A stretch of 64,000 nucleotides of DNA, taken from Flavobacterium sp. KJJ. GTDB lineage: Bacteria; Bacteroidota; Bacteroidia; Flavobacteriales; Flavobacteriaceae. Both the position numbers and the translations under genes were made by a program. The notes below the pieces were generated by a model that searched no databases, had not been told where the DNA came from, and saw only the letters and a list, made by a program, of their open reading frames with translations. Every line of letters starts with the position of its first letter. Position 1 is the stretch's first letter. Location: positions 362,684 to 426,683 of the forward strand of contig NZ_JARP01000007.1 in NCBI RefSeq assembly GCF_000708595.2, given 5' to 3'. Positions 43,932 through 53,162 of the stretch are shown in pieces.

Positions 43932-45650
43932 TTATATTTTTAACGAAAACCAAAACGTACTCCCCAGTCCCAAATTACTCTCAACTCCGACATTTCCATT
44001 TTGGGCTTCAATAAATTCTTTACTGATTGCCAAACCTAATCCCGTTCCGGATTTTTGACTTCCTGGAACTTGAAAATATTTATCAAAAACTTTGTCTTTG
44101 TATCGTGTATCAATTCCTTTTCCAGTGTCGATAACCTGAAATACGATTTGATTGTTTTCTCTTTTTAATTTAATGAAAATAGTACTTTTTTCAGAAGAAT
44201 ACCGAATCGCATTCGATAAATAATTAATCAAAACCCAGCCTGTTTTTTCACTGTCGGCTTTTACGTCCTGTAGGTTTTCATCGGCATCAATAACCAATTT
44301 AATCTGTTTTTGATCGGCCTGAACTTTTACGGCTTCAACAGCATAATTTACAATTTCACGCGGATTGCTTTTTTCAATATTCAGCTGAATATTTCCCGTT
44401 TCCAATTGTGATAAATTGAGTAATTCGCCTGTAATTTTCAATAGTCTTTGACTGTCATCTTTTATACTTTCAACCAATTGTTTTTGGTCGTCGTTCATGT
44501 CACCCGTTTTTGTATTTTCAAGTAATTGAAGACTTAATTTTATAGAGGCAATCGGCGTTTTTAATTCGTGCGAAACGGTCGCAATAAAATTGGTTTTAGC
44601 AAAATCCAATTCTTTAAAAAGTGTAATGTTTCTAAGGATAATTACATCACCAATATTGATTTCTTTTTCTTCACCAGTCGGAATTATGGTAATATTCAGA
44701 ATTTCTTTTTCAAAATAACTCTCTTTTCCGTGAGCGTAAATTTTAAGCGGTTGTTTTTTAGGAGAGTCAGCCTCTTCCTTTAAAATCAAAGACCGAATCA
44801 AATCATTTGATAAAGCCAAATTTGAAGCCGATTTCCCAACCACATCTTCCAGTTTTAATCCGATAATTTTTAGCGCTTCATCATTGGCAAACAAAACAAT
44901 TCCTTCATTATCAAGACCAATAATAGGATCGTGCATATTATTGATTAAAGTTTCCAGTCGTTTCTTTTCAAAGAATAATTTATACAAATTACTATCATTA
45001 TATTCTTGAAGTTTCTGTGCCATCGTATTAAACGATTTGGCCAAATCTCCATATTCGTTATGATTGGTAAAATGCACACGTTCTGAATAGTTTTTATTGG
45101 CAATTTCCTTAATACTCAACGTTAATTCCTTTATAGGATTGGCAATATTATTGGGCAGATTAACTAGTAAATTAAAAGCAATCAAAAAACACAAAGTTCC
45201 CACAATGGCAATCCACAAATTGGCATTTTCAGCGGTATGTTTGGCAATATCGCTTTTCTGTTTTATAGCATCTAGATTCAATTTCATAATGGCAAAAATG
45301 TCTTGCCTGATTTGCGTTTTCAGCACTTCATTAGCCCCATTTTTTTCTAAAAGAGCAAAACTTTTTTCGAGATTTTCGGTTGCTTCCTTTTCTCCAGGTT
45401 CAGTTACATTTTGCGTTTGCTTTTCCAGATATTCTTTAAAAGTGTGAATCTGATTATCTGGATTTGTTTTAATTTCATCCAAGGACAAGATCATATTTCG
45501 CGAATATTCAAGCGTATTATAATTCGCTTTCAGAATATTCTCTGTATCTGCTTTTATCAAAAAAACAGAATACCCGCTAACTAACGAAAGTATAATGATC
45601 ATTAAAAATAATAATCCAACTCCCAGATTTAATTTGGTTTTAATTCTCAT
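43932..45650 (-). CDS. Membrane histidine kinase with HAMP and PAS domains, kdp-linked
   Basis: The 572-residue kinase has two membrane spans (about 10-32 and 146-165), a HAMP domain (about 166-220), a PAS domain (about 230-345), HisKA with His361 in TVSHELKTP, and HATPase with DTGKGID and GTGLGLAISKEF. It lies 80 bases after a stand-alone KdpD sensor domain, on the same strand, as the last gene of the kdp cluster. I infer it supplies the kinase part missing from that KdpD and may phosphorylate the sigma-54 activator at the other end of the locus. Confidence 0.9.
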   Translation of the reverse strand: MRIKTKLNLGVGLLFLMIIILSLVSGYSVFLIKADTENILKANYNTLEYSRNMILSLDEIKTNPDNQIHTFKEYLEKQTQNVTEPGEKEATENLEKSFALLEKNGANEVLKTQIRQDIFAIMKLNLDAIKQKSDIAKHTAENANLWIAIVGTLCFLIAFNLLVNLPNNIANPIKELTLSIKEIANKNYSERVHFTNHNEYGDLAKSFNTMAQKLQEYNDSNLYKLFFEKKRLETLINNMHDPIIGLDNEGIVLFANDEALKIIGLKLEDVVGKSASNLALSNDLIRSLILKEEADSPKKQPLKIYAHGKESYFEKEILNITIIPTGEEKEINIGDVIILRNITLFKELDFAKTNFIATVSHELKTPIASIKLSLQLLENTKTGDMNDDQKQLVESIKDDSQRLLKITGELLNLSQLETGNIQLNIEKSNPREIVNYAVEAVKVQADQKQIKLVIDADENLQDVKADSEKTGWVLINYLSNAIRYSSEKSTIFIKLKRENNQIVFQVIDTGKGIDTRYKDKVFDKYFQVPGSQKSGTGLGLAISKEFIEAQNGNVGVESNLGLGSTFWFSLKI

Positions 45651-45665
45651 ATTTTTAATTTTTGT

Positions 45666-45731
45666 AAATGTTGGATGTGAGATGTAAAATGTATTTCACA
45701 AAGATCATTTCAAATTTTACAGCCAACATTT
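45666..45731. repeat. kdp-locus palindrome 1
   Basis: AAATGTTGG pairs with CCAACATTT, and TGTAAAAT with ATTTTACA. The right arm reaches the stop codon of the kdpD gene. It is the first of five related palindromes in this locus. Confidence 0.65.
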
Positions 45732-46855
45732 CACGATAATATAACAAGATCAACATTTGATAAAGACAGTTTGTTTAACAAACGCCTGAAAATTGTTGTA
45801 GACAAAATTACTTTAAATAAATTCAAATGCGGTTTACCAATGCAGACAGTTGTAATTTGTTTTTCTTCCGCAGTAATCAAAATCGCATCGGCAATATTTT
45901 TATGTTCTAATTTAATAACTTCTGCGCCTAATTGCACGGCGAGTTTAAAATTATTAATCAAATGCCGCTGTTTGTCTAAAGCAATTTTAGTACTGCTTTC
46001 CTGTGGTGTTTCTACATACAAAACATACCAGCTTCCGTTGTAATAGCTTGCCAATCGTGCCGCTTTTCGAATCACGATTTTAGCTGTTTTATCATTACTG
46101 CTAATGCATGCCAATAATTTTTCATGTCGTAAAGCATGAAGATTCGGAACTTCATTCTCAACTTTTCGAACGACTTGACTCGCTACTTCTTTCAAAGCCA
46201 GTTCTCGAAGTTGAAGAATTTGTTCCGATTTAAAAAAGTTCGTTAAAGCCGTCTGAATTTTATCCGGAGTATAAATTTTTCCTTCTTTCAAACGCGCAAT
46301 CAAATCTTCAGAAGTTAAATCGATATTTACGACTTCATCTGCCAATCGCAAAACATTATCTGGAATCCGTTCCTGAACGTCTATTCCCGTAATACGTTTT
46401 ACATCCTCATTTAAACTCTCAATATGCTGAATATTAACAGCTGAAATGACATTAATTCCTGCATCCAGAATCTCCAAAACATCCTGCCAACGCTTTTCAT
46501 TTTTGCTTCCTTCAACATTCGTGTGCGCCAGTTCATCAACAATAACCACTTCGGGACGAAGATTAATAATGGCTTGAACGTCGAGTTCTTCTAATTCTTT
46601 TCCTTTATAGAAAATCGTTCGTCGCGGAATCACAGGCAAACCCGCCAATAATTCATGCGTTTCTTTTCGCATGTGCGTTTCGATGTAGCCAATTTTTACA
46701 TCGATTCCGTTTTTCAATAACGAATGCGCTTCCTGAAGCATACGAAAAGTTTTGCCCACACCGGCGCTCATCCCAATGTAGATTTTAAACTTTCCCTTTC
46801 GTGATTTCTGAATCAAATCGAGAAAGTGCTGTGCATTATTATTTTCGTTTTCCAT
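45731..46855 (-). CDS. kdpD: KdpD sensor domain protein, without kinase part
   Basis: The 374-residue protein is the N-terminal KdpD module only: Walker A GMSAGVGKT (about 28-36), VIVDELAHTN, and a universal-stress-like domain (about 245-374, ACISSNDKTAKIVIRKAARLAS). In E. coli KdpD this is followed by four spans and a kinase, which are missing here; the end is clean, at a normal stop, so this is a split gene and not a recent break. It should sense K+ status (c-di-AMP binding is known for some KdpD USP domains). Confidence 0.92.
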   Translation of the reverse strand: MENENNNAQHFLDLIQKSRKGKFKIYIGMSAGVGKTFRMLQEAHSLLKNGIDVKIGYIETHMRKETHELLAGLPVIPRRTIFYKGKELEELDVQAIINLRPEVVIVDELAHTNVEGSKNEKRWQDVLEILDAGINVISAVNIQHIESLNEDVKRITGIDVQERIPDNVLRLADEVVNIDLTSEDLIARLKEGKIYTPDKIQTALTNFFKSEQILQLRELALKEVASQVVRKVENEVPNLHALRHEKLLACISSNDKTAKIVIRKAARLASYYNGSWYVLYVETPQESSTKIALDKQRHLINNFKLAVQLGAEVIKLEHKNIADAILITAEEKQITTVCIGKPHLNLFKVILSTTIFRRLLNKLSLSNVDLVILS

Positions 46856-46866
46856 ACTTTATTGGG

Positions 46867-46946
46867 TAATATGTTATCTGTAAAATGTAAAATGTTTTGC
46901 GTAATGTTAAGTACATTTTACATTTTACAAAAAACATTTCACATTA
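46867..46946. repeat. kdp-locus palindrome 2
   Basis: A perfect 17-base stem made of TGTAAAATGTAAAATGT (46879-46895) and its complement (46913-46929). Looser outer pairs extend it to the porin gene stop. Confidence 0.75.
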
Positions 46947-48023
46947 CTAGAAAGAAATCGCTAATGAAGTCGTTACAAACGTATTGGTATCCGTTGGAAG
47001 ATTATTTTTTGTAAATATTTCATCTTTGCTCGAAAGATTTCTGGCTTCAATTCTAAACATAACATTATCAGTAACTAAGTAATCAAAGTTAGCTGAAAAA
47101 CCGTAAGTTTTAAAACCGTTTGGCGTTTCAGTTGCGATGATTACTCCTTTTTCGTCGCTGTAATATTCACCGCGTGCTGCAAGCTGAATTTTGTCTGTTG
47201 GTTTGTATTGCAGAATCAAAACTGGTGAAAACCAAGTGTCGTATTTGTTACTGTTTTTAGCTGATTGCTGTGATCCAACATCAAAACCAGCTGTAATGTT
47301 TGTTTTCTCTGTTACTTTTAATTGTCCGTAAAAGTTATTAAAATAACGCCATTTTTTATCAATATCCGGCTGTTCATTTCCAACATACGTACTCCAGTTC
47401 AAAGCAACATTACCTGATGGTTTGTACGTAATCTGAGTTCCAAAAGCCGGCGTTTGATTACCTTCTACTTTCTCAATTCGTTGCCAGCCATTCAAATACA
47501 TTCCTGCCAAATACCATTTTCCAGATTCAGACGTATAGCCAATTTTTACTCCCGTTTCATAATAAGGAGAATTCTCAGCCAGAATACTTCTCGTTAAAGT
47601 CTGACAGTCTTTTCCAATGGCGCTTTCAAAACCAATATGCGAAGGCATAATTCCCGCGTCAATCCATAAATTATGGTTTTTCGAAATCTTCACGCCAACA
47701 TTTGCTTCGTAAACATTTTTCAACAAACCTTGTTCTGCAGCCATATTATATTCGGCATAAGTTCCTGCCATCAAAGCGAAATTTCCACGAATATTTTCTT
47801 TAGAATAATTCACTTTCGCCATACCCAAATTCAGGTTTACCTCGTTACTTTTATTGTAACTGTAAAAAAAGTTTGGTCGAGTATGATTTTCGGGTTTTCC
47901 AAAATCATAACTATAATAAGCGTCTACATATCCTGAAAATGTAAACGGACTTTTCGATTCTTCTTGTGCGTGTAAATTGCTAAAACCAAAAGCGATTAAA
48001 GCAGTAAGTATTATTTTTTTCAT
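46947..48023 (-). CDS. Outer-membrane porin, BBP2/OmpL-like
   Basis: The 358-residue protein has a signal peptide (MKKIILTALIAFGFSNLHA, 1-19), then a beta-barrel pattern of alternating aromatic strands with FSGYVDAYYSYDFGKP at the start, and ends in a terminal Phe. This fits the putative beta-barrel porin-2 family. It lies between kdpC and kdpD on the same strand, so I infer a role in letting K+ across the outer membrane when K+ is scarce. Ion selectivity cannot be read from sequence. Confidence 0.85.
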   Translation of the reverse strand: MKKIILTALIAFGFSNLHAQEESKSPFTFSGYVDAYYSYDFGKPENHTRPNFFYSYNKSNEVNLNLGMAKVNYSKENIRGNFALMAGTYAEYNMAAEQGLLKNVYEANVGVKISKNHNLWIDAGIMPSHIGFESAIGKDCQTLTRSILAENSPYYETGVKIGYTSESGKWYLAGMYLNGWQRIEKVEGNQTPAFGTQITYKPSGNVALNWSTYVGNEQPDIDKKWRYFNNFYGQLKVTEKTNITAGFDVGSQQSAKNSNKYDTWFSPVLILQYKPTDKIQLAARGEYYSDEKGVIIATETPNGFKTYGFSANFDYLVTDNVMFRIEARNLSSKDEIFTKNNLPTDTNTFVTTSLAISF

Positions 48024-48066
48024 TTTTTTTTATGGGTATTCAAATTATTTATAAGTAGATTTTTTA

Positions 48067-48115
48067 GGAGCTAATCCCGCTCCCGAGGCTTCGGGACTAT
48101 CGGGGCTAGGGCATT
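48067..48115. repeat. REP-like element A
   Basis: Contains AGCTAATCCCGCT, CCCGAGGCTTCGGG and GACTATCGGGGCTAGGGC. A longer relative is at 63282-63380, sharing GGACTATCGGGGCTAG. Confidence 0.6.
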
Positions 48116-48138
48116 TGGGGTAAAAAGGCGTTTAGTAT

Positions 48139-48176
48139 CCTAACAGTCCCGAAGCTTCGGGACAAAACCTGTTAGG
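48139..48176. repeat. Nested palindrome between porin and kdpC
   Basis: CCTAACAG/CTGTTAGG arms enclose the perfect 18-base palindrome GTCCCGAAGCTTCGGGAC. It has no T run on either strand. Confidence 0.65.
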
Positions 48177-48243
48177 TATTTAATTTTAAAGTTTAGTTTG
48201 TCGATTCCAATTCTCGACACATAAATAGGTGCATTACTTTGTC

Positions 48244-48276
48244 AAACCCGACAGGTTTTTAAAACCTGTCGGGTTT
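48244..48276 (-). repeat. Hairpin after kdpC (AAACCCGACAGG family)
   Basis: AAACCCGACAGGTTTT and its complement form a 16-base perfect stem, ten bases after the kdpC stop. A decayed relative occurs at 63088-63120. It may end or protect the kdpFABC mRNA. Confidence 0.7.
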
Positions 48277-48285
48277 AAAACCTGA

Positions 48286-48837
48286 TTACTTTAATTGGTC
48301 TAAAGCCACATTCAATTCCAAGACATTCACAGTTGCAGGACCCACAACGGCAGTATTAATTTTAGATTCCACCAAAGCTTTTACTTTGGCTTCATCCAAT
48401 TTTCTTTCCTTAGCAATTCGTTTTACCTGAATCAAAGCGCCTTGCGGAGAAACATTCGGATCTAAACCACTTCCTGAAGCCGTCACCATATCTGATGGAA
48501 TTTCAGATTTTTTCAAGTATGGATGAACCAATAAAAGTGTATCAATTCTTTTTTGAACCAAAGCCAGATATTCAGCATTACTTGGTCCTTTGTTGCTTCC
48601 GGCACTTCCTGCAGCATTATAATCAACAGCCGAAGGTCTTCCCCAGAAATAATTCGATTTGTCGAATTTTTGGCCAATTTTTTGGTAACCAACTACTTTT
48701 CCGTTAACCGAAATCGTTTCTCCTTTTCCTTGATTTGGAGCCAATTGTGCGATTCCGTAAATCGCTAAAGGATAAATAACCGCAAACAAAATCAAAGTAA
48801 GTACGGTAAGTTTTAAGAGTGAAAATATTGTTTTCAT
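48286..48837 (-). CDS. kdpC: Potassium-transporting ATPase subunit KdpC
   Basis: The 183-residue protein has one N-terminal membrane span (about 8-28, VLTLILFAVIYPLAIYG) and the KdpC periplasmic domain with WGRPSAVDYNAAGSAGSN, ASGSGLDPNVSPQGA and the C-terminal NVLELNVALDQ. KdpC stabilises the KdpA-KdpB complex in the inner membrane. Its length is near that of E. coli KdpC (190). Confidence 0.96.
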   Translation of the reverse strand: MKTIFSLLKLTVLTLILFAVIYPLAIYGIAQLAPNQGKGETISVNGKVVGYQKIGQKFDKSNYFWGRPSAVDYNAAGSAGSNKGPSNAEYLALVQKRIDTLLLVHPYLKKSEIPSDMVTASGSGLDPNVSPQGALIQVKRIAKERKLDEAKVKALVESKINTAVVGPATVNVLELNVALDQLK

Positions 48838-48842
48838 GTTTC

Positions 48843-48937
48843 TAATGTAAAATGTTAGATGTAAAAAGTGATTTGTAAAATTGTTATATGTGAGTTTTTG
48901 ATTTTGTCATTTCACATTTTACAAATCACATTTCACT
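48843..48937. repeat. kdp-locus palindrome 3
   Basis: GTGATTTGTAAAA (48868-48880) is perfectly complementary to TTTTACAAATCAC (48917-48929), flanked by TGTAAAATGT and ATTTCAC words of the same family. It fills the kdpB-kdpC spacer. Confidence 0.7.
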
Positions 48938-50969
48938 AAATAAAGAAAGTAACTATTAAATCAATTACTTTAATTCCGATGAAAGGGACGATCAAGCCAC
49001 CAAGTCCATAAATCAAAAGATTTCTTTTTAAGATGGCACTTGCTCCAATTGGTTTATAATCAACCCCTCTCAATGCCAGCGGAATTAAAATTGGAATGAT
49101 AATAGCATTGAAAATTACAGCTGATAAAATCGCACTTTCAGGACTATGCAAATGCATGATATTTAAACCTTGCAACGCAGGAATCGCAGTAATAAAAAGA
49201 GCAGGAACAATAGCAAAATATTTCGCAACGTCATTTGCAATAGAGAAAGTAGTTAAAGTTCCGCGAGTCATTAAAAGCTGTTTTCCAATTTCAATGATCT
49301 CGATTAGTTTCGTTGGGTCATTGTCTAGATCGACCATGTTTCCTGCTTCTTTTGCAGCTTGAGTTCCACTGTTCATGGCAACACCTACATTCGCTTGCGC
49401 TAGGGCAGGAGCATCATTGGTTCCGTCACCCATCATAGCAACAAGTTTACCTAGGTTTTGCTCGTTTTTGATGTAGTTCATTTTATCCTCAGGTTTCGCC
49501 TCCGCAATAAAATCATCAACACCTGCAGCTTCTGCAATAAATTTCGCCGTAAGCGGATTATCTCCAGTAACCATAACCGTTTTTACACCCATTTTTCTCA
49601 ATCGGTCAAAACGTTCTTTCATTCCGGTTTTTATGATATCCTGCAATTCGATAACACCTTGAACCTGATTGTTTTTAATAACCACTAATGGCGTTCCTCC
49701 ATTTGTCGAAATGTCAATTACTTTTTGAGCTGTATCTTCAGGGAATGTATTTCCAGCTTGAAGCGCAATGTTTTTTGCAGCATCCTGAGCACCTTTTCTA
49801 ATGTTCGTTCCGTCTCTTAAAATAACTCCGGAAGTTCTGGTTTCTGCGGTAAATTTGATTAAAGTAGCACCTTCAATTGATAATTTATTGGCAGTTTCGG
49901 CTCCTGCCAGTTCCACAATACTTTTCCCTTCCGGAGTGTCATCTGCTAATGAACTTAACACAGCAGATTTAATAAAGTCTTCTTGAGTAACACCTGTTGC
50001 AGGATAAAAATTGGTTGCTTTTCTGTTTCCAATCGTGATTGTTCCGGTTTTATCCAAAAGCAGTACATCAATATCTCCGGCAGTTTCAACCGCTTTTCCA
50101 GATTTTGTAATCACGTTTGCACGAAGCGCTCTGTCCATTCCCGCAATTCCAATTGCAGAAAGTAAACCTCCAATTGTAGTTGGAATCAAACAAACGAACA
50201 AGGCGATAAAAGCCGCAATCGTGATGGGTGCGTTGGCATAGTCGGCAAACGGTTTTAGCGTAACGCACACAATCACGAAGATTAACGTAAAGGCGGCTAA
50301 TAAAATGGTTAATGCAATTTCGTTTGGTGTTTTCTGACGACTCGCACCTTCAACCAAAGCAATCATTTTATCCAGAAAGCTTTCGCCAGGTTCTGAGGTT
50401 ACAATTACTTTAATTTTATCAGATAATACTTTTGTTCCTCCAGTTACAGACGATTTATCACCTCCGGCTTCACGGATTACAGGAGCACTTTCTCCAGTAA
50501 TGGCACTTTCATCAATTGTAGCCAGACCTTCGATAATTTCACCATCAGTTGCGATTAAATCGCCAGCTTCGCAAATGAAAATATCTCCTTTTTTCAATTC
50601 AGAAGAACTGATATTTTTGATTTCTCCGTTTGGTAGAATTTGTCTTGCAGGAGTTTCTTCACGCGTTTTTCTTAAACTGTCAGCTTGTGCTTTTCCTCTG
50701 GCTTCGGCAATTGCTTCGGCGAAATTGGCAAATAAAAGCGTTGCCAGTAAAATCAAAAACACAATTAAATTATAGATAAAACTGCCTTGATCTGTTGCTC
50801 CCATTAATATGGAAATACAAACCGCAAACATGATCGCAGTTCCTATTTCTACGGTAAACATTACCGGATTTTTGATCATCATTTTTGGATTCAGCTTGAC
50901 AAAAGATTGCACTAAGGCTTCTTTTACCTGCTTACTTTCAAACAATGATGTGGATTTATTAGTTGTCAT
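48936..50969 (-). CDS. kdpB: Potassium-transporting P-type ATPase subunit KdpB
   Basis: The 677-residue protein is the ATPase subunit of Kdp. It has the phosphorylation motif DKTGTIT, the TGES actuator loop (ITGESAPV), the VTGDNPLTAKF and GDGTNDAPAL hinge motifs, and about seven membrane spans. The length matches E. coli KdpB (682). It drives K+ import against steep gradients together with KdpA. Confidence 0.98.
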   Translation of the reverse strand: MTTNKSTSLFESKQVKEALVQSFVKLNPKMMIKNPVMFTVEIGTAIMFAVCISILMGATDQGSFIYNLIVFLILLATLLFANFAEAIAEARGKAQADSLRKTREETPARQILPNGEIKNISSSELKKGDIFICEAGDLIATDGEIIEGLATIDESAITGESAPVIREAGGDKSSVTGGTKVLSDKIKVIVTSEPGESFLDKMIALVEGASRQKTPNEIALTILLAAFTLIFVIVCVTLKPFADYANAPITIAAFIALFVCLIPTTIGGLLSAIGIAGMDRALRANVITKSGKAVETAGDIDVLLLDKTGTITIGNRKATNFYPATGVTQEDFIKSAVLSSLADDTPEGKSIVELAGAETANKLSIEGATLIKFTAETRTSGVILRDGTNIRKGAQDAAKNIALQAGNTFPEDTAQKVIDISTNGGTPLVVIKNNQVQGVIELQDIIKTGMKERFDRLRKMGVKTVMVTGDNPLTAKFIAEAAGVDDFIAEAKPEDKMNYIKNEQNLGKLVAMMGDGTNDAPALAQANVGVAMNSGTQAAKEAGNMVDLDNDPTKLIEIIEIGKQLLMTRGTLTTFSIANDVAKYFAIVPALFITAIPALQGLNIMHLHSPESAILSAVIFNAIIIPILIPLALRGVDYKPIGASAILKRNLLIYGLGGLIVPFIGIKVIDLIVTFFI

Positions 50970-50998
50970 TTTTTATGTTATTTTGTTTAACTGTTTTT

Positions 50999-51135
50999 TT
51001 TAAACATACAGAGATATAGATTTTAGCTTTGAGGGAAAGGCGTTTCACTCGTATACAAACACATAGCTATGTGTGAAAACTAGTTATCTTAATTTCTCTT
51101 TTTAGATAATAACTCTATGTTTCTATGTGTTTAAA
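50999..51135. repeat. Imperfect inverted repeat in the kdpA-kdpB spacer
   Basis: AAACATACAGAGATATAGA at the left and TCTATGTTTCTATGTGTTT at the right are roughly complementary. Inside are the palindrome CACATAGCTATGTG and a TTATCT/AGATAA stem. The spacer (193 bases) has no gene. It differs from the TGTAAAATGT palindromes at other kdp junctions. Confidence 0.5.
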
Positions 51136-51162
51136 ATATTTTCAGCATTGAAAAATGAGTTA

Positions 51163-52884
51163 TTATTTTAGTGTAAAGTATTCCGCTAAAGGTCCAAGTG
51201 CCAGCGCAGGAAAGAATGATAATGCAGCGATAATTGCGATTACAGCAAAAGTCATTATTCCGAAAATTGATGTATCTGTTTTTAAAGTTCCTGCACTCTC
51301 TGGAATGTATTTTTTACCTGCCAGTAAACCTGCAATTGCTAACGGACCAATGATTGGAATAAAACGGCTTAACAATAACACAATTCCTGTAGTGATATTC
51401 CAAAACGGATTATTATCTCCCAATCCTTCAAAACCAGAACCATTATTGGCAGCACTCGAAGTGTATTCGTATAGCATTTCTGAGAATCCGTGATTTCCAG
51501 GATTGTTTAACCAGCCTGTTGCGTTGCCACTGAACCAATAGCCCATTGCAGTATCATGTGCGGCAAAATAAGATGCTAAAGCAGTTCCGGCCAATATTAA
51601 TAAAGGATGAAGAATCGCAATAAAAGCAGCAATTTTAACTTCCCGTGCTTCGATTTTCTTTCCTAAAAATTCAGGAGTTCGACCCACCATTAATCCAGAT
51701 ATGAATACAGCCAGAATAATAAAAATGTAATAGTTTAAAATACCAACACCACATCCGCCGTAAAACGCATTTACCATCATAGATAATAGTTGCATAGCAC
51801 CAGAAACAGGCATAGAACTATCGTGCATACTGTTTACAGAACCTGTAGAAATTACTGTTGTGGCAATACTCCAGAAACCTGACATTGCAGGGCCAAACCG
51901 AACTTCTTTTCCTTCCATCGCTCCAGTTGTTTGTGCGATACCCATTTTTTCAATAGCAGGATTTCCGTTCATTTCGCTCATCACTGTTGGGACAACAAGT
52001 AATAAAAATCCAACGGTCATTACACCAAAAATGATGTTGGAAAGCTTTCTTTTGTTTAAGAAAAAACCAAGCGCAAAAATCATCGCAAACGGAACAATCA
52101 ACTGCGCCCAAAGTTCAACTCCGTTAGTAAAATAAGTTGGATTTTCTAATGGATGCGCTGAGTTGGCTCCAAAAAATCCACCACCGTTTGTACCAATATG
52201 TTTGATGCCAATAAAAGCAGCAGCAGGTCCGCGAGAAACTTCTACATGATCACCCTGAAGCGTTGTAATAGTATCTTTGCCTTCAAAAGTCATTGGAGTT
52301 CCGCTAAATAATAGTGCAACAGCTACAATTGCCGAAAGGGGTAATAAAATGCGAGTACAGCTTTTGATGAAATAATTATAAAAATTACCTAATTGCTCTG
52401 TAGTTCTTTCTTTCATTGCCGTAAAAATCATTGCGGCAGCCGCCATTCCGATACCTGCAGAAACAAACTGAAGGAACATCAAAACCATTTGTGAAAGATA
52501 CGATAGCCCACTTTCGCCTGAATAATGCTGTAAATTACAATTAACCAAAAATGAAATAGCTGTGTTAAATGCCAGATCAGGCGTCATTGAAGGGTTATTA
52601 TCCGGATTTAAAGGTAAAGATCCCTGAAACAATAAGACAAAAAAACAAAGAAAGAACCAAACCATATTAATACTTAAAAGGGCTTTTAAGTGTTGTTTCC
52701 AGTTCATTTCTTCAGTGGCATTTATACCGCTGATTTTAAAAATAAATTTTTCAATTGGATTGAAAATCGGGTCAAGAAGTGTTTTATCTCCCAAGAAAAC
52801 TTTAGCAATATATTTTCCTAAAGGAATCGCTAAAACAATAGTTAGGATAAAAATACCAATGACGCCTAATAATTCTGTGTTCAT
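51163..52884 (-). CDS. kdpA: Potassium-transporting ATPase subunit KdpA
   Basis: The 573-residue protein is the K+-translocating subunit, related to the KtrB/Trk channel family. It has about ten spans and the conserved pore segments NTAISFLVNCNLQHYSGE, GTNGGGFFGANSAHP and SAANNGSGFEG. The length agrees with E. coli KdpA (557). It lies directly after kdpF and a palindromic spacer. Confidence 0.98.
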   Translation of the reverse strand: MNTELLGVIGIFILTIVLAIPLGKYIAKVFLGDKTLLDPIFNPIEKFIFKISGINATEEMNWKQHLKALLSINMVWFFLCFFVLLFQGSLPLNPDNNPSMTPDLAFNTAISFLVNCNLQHYSGESGLSYLSQMVLMFLQFVSAGIGMAAAAMIFTAMKERTTEQLGNFYNYFIKSCTRILLPLSAIVAVALLFSGTPMTFEGKDTITTLQGDHVEVSRGPAAAFIGIKHIGTNGGGFFGANSAHPLENPTYFTNGVELWAQLIVPFAMIFALGFFLNKRKLSNIIFGVMTVGFLLLVVPTVMSEMNGNPAIEKMGIAQTTGAMEGKEVRFGPAMSGFWSIATTVISTGSVNSMHDSSMPVSGAMQLLSMMVNAFYGGCGVGILNYYIFIILAVFISGLMVGRTPEFLGKKIEAREVKIAAFIAILHPLLILAGTALASYFAAHDTAMGYWFSGNATGWLNNPGNHGFSEMLYEYTSSAANNGSGFEGLGDNNPFWNITTGIVLLLSRFIPIIGPLAIAGLLAGKKYIPESAGTLKTDTSIFGIMTFAVIAIIAALSFFPALALGPLAEYFTLK

Positions 52885-52901
52885 AATTTTTATTTTTTTT
52901 T

Positions 52902-52979
52902 AGTGAAAGGTGAGAAGTGATTTGTAAAATGGGTTGATGAATAAAATTTATGTTTACATTTCACATAAGGCATTTCACT
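52902..52979. repeat. kdp-locus palindrome 4
   Basis: AGTGAAA (52902-52908) and TTTCACT (52973-52979) bound looser GTGA/TCAC and GTAAA/TTTAC pairs. It fills the kdpF-kdpA spacer. It is the least perfect member of the family. Confidence 0.5.
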
Positions 52980-52990
52980 TTTTACATGAT

Positions 52991-53068
52991 TTAAAATTTT
53001 TCGGGTTTGATTAATACATATATCAAATACACGAAAACAGCGATTGAAATAATAAATAGTGCGGTCAT
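52991..53068 (-). CDS. kdpF: Potassium-transporting ATPase subunit KdpF
   Basis: The minus strand encodes 25 residues, MTALFIISIAVFVYLIYVLI then KPEKF: one membrane helix with a short basic tail ending PEKF. This is the expected form of KdpF, which stabilises the Kdp complex (E. coli KdpF has 29 residues and a similar LLxPExF end). It lies directly before kdpA, its normal place. It is too short for standard ORF calling. Confidence 0.85.
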   Translation of the reverse strand: MTALFIISIAVFVYLIYVLIKPEKF

Positions 53069-53071
53069 GAT

Positions 53072-53155
53072 TTAGATTTTTTCAAAAAATTCAACTGATT
53101 TAAAACAAATAGCAAACAGCACAACGGCCAATGCAAGCAAAAGAAAAGTGATCAT
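53072..53155 (-). CDS. 27-residue membrane peptide upstream of kdpF
   Basis: The minus strand reads MITFLLLALAVVLFAICFKS then VEFFEKI: one hydrophobic helix and a charged tail. Its stop lies 3 bases before the kdpF ATG, tight enough for translational coupling. It is not KdpF-like in its tail, so it may be a second small Kdp subunit or regulator peculiar to Bacteroidota. The reading frame is short, so chance is possible, but the spacing, hydrophobicity and position speak for a real gene. Confidence 0.6.
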   Translation of the reverse strand: MITFLLLALAVVLFAICFKSVEFFEKI

Positions 53156-53162
53156 AGGATTT

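Noticed and set aside
45731..46855. kdpD as a pseudogene truncated by mutation
   Set aside because: The end is clean, no kinase remnants follow in other frames, and a complete separate kinase gene lies next to it, so a split architecture is more likely.
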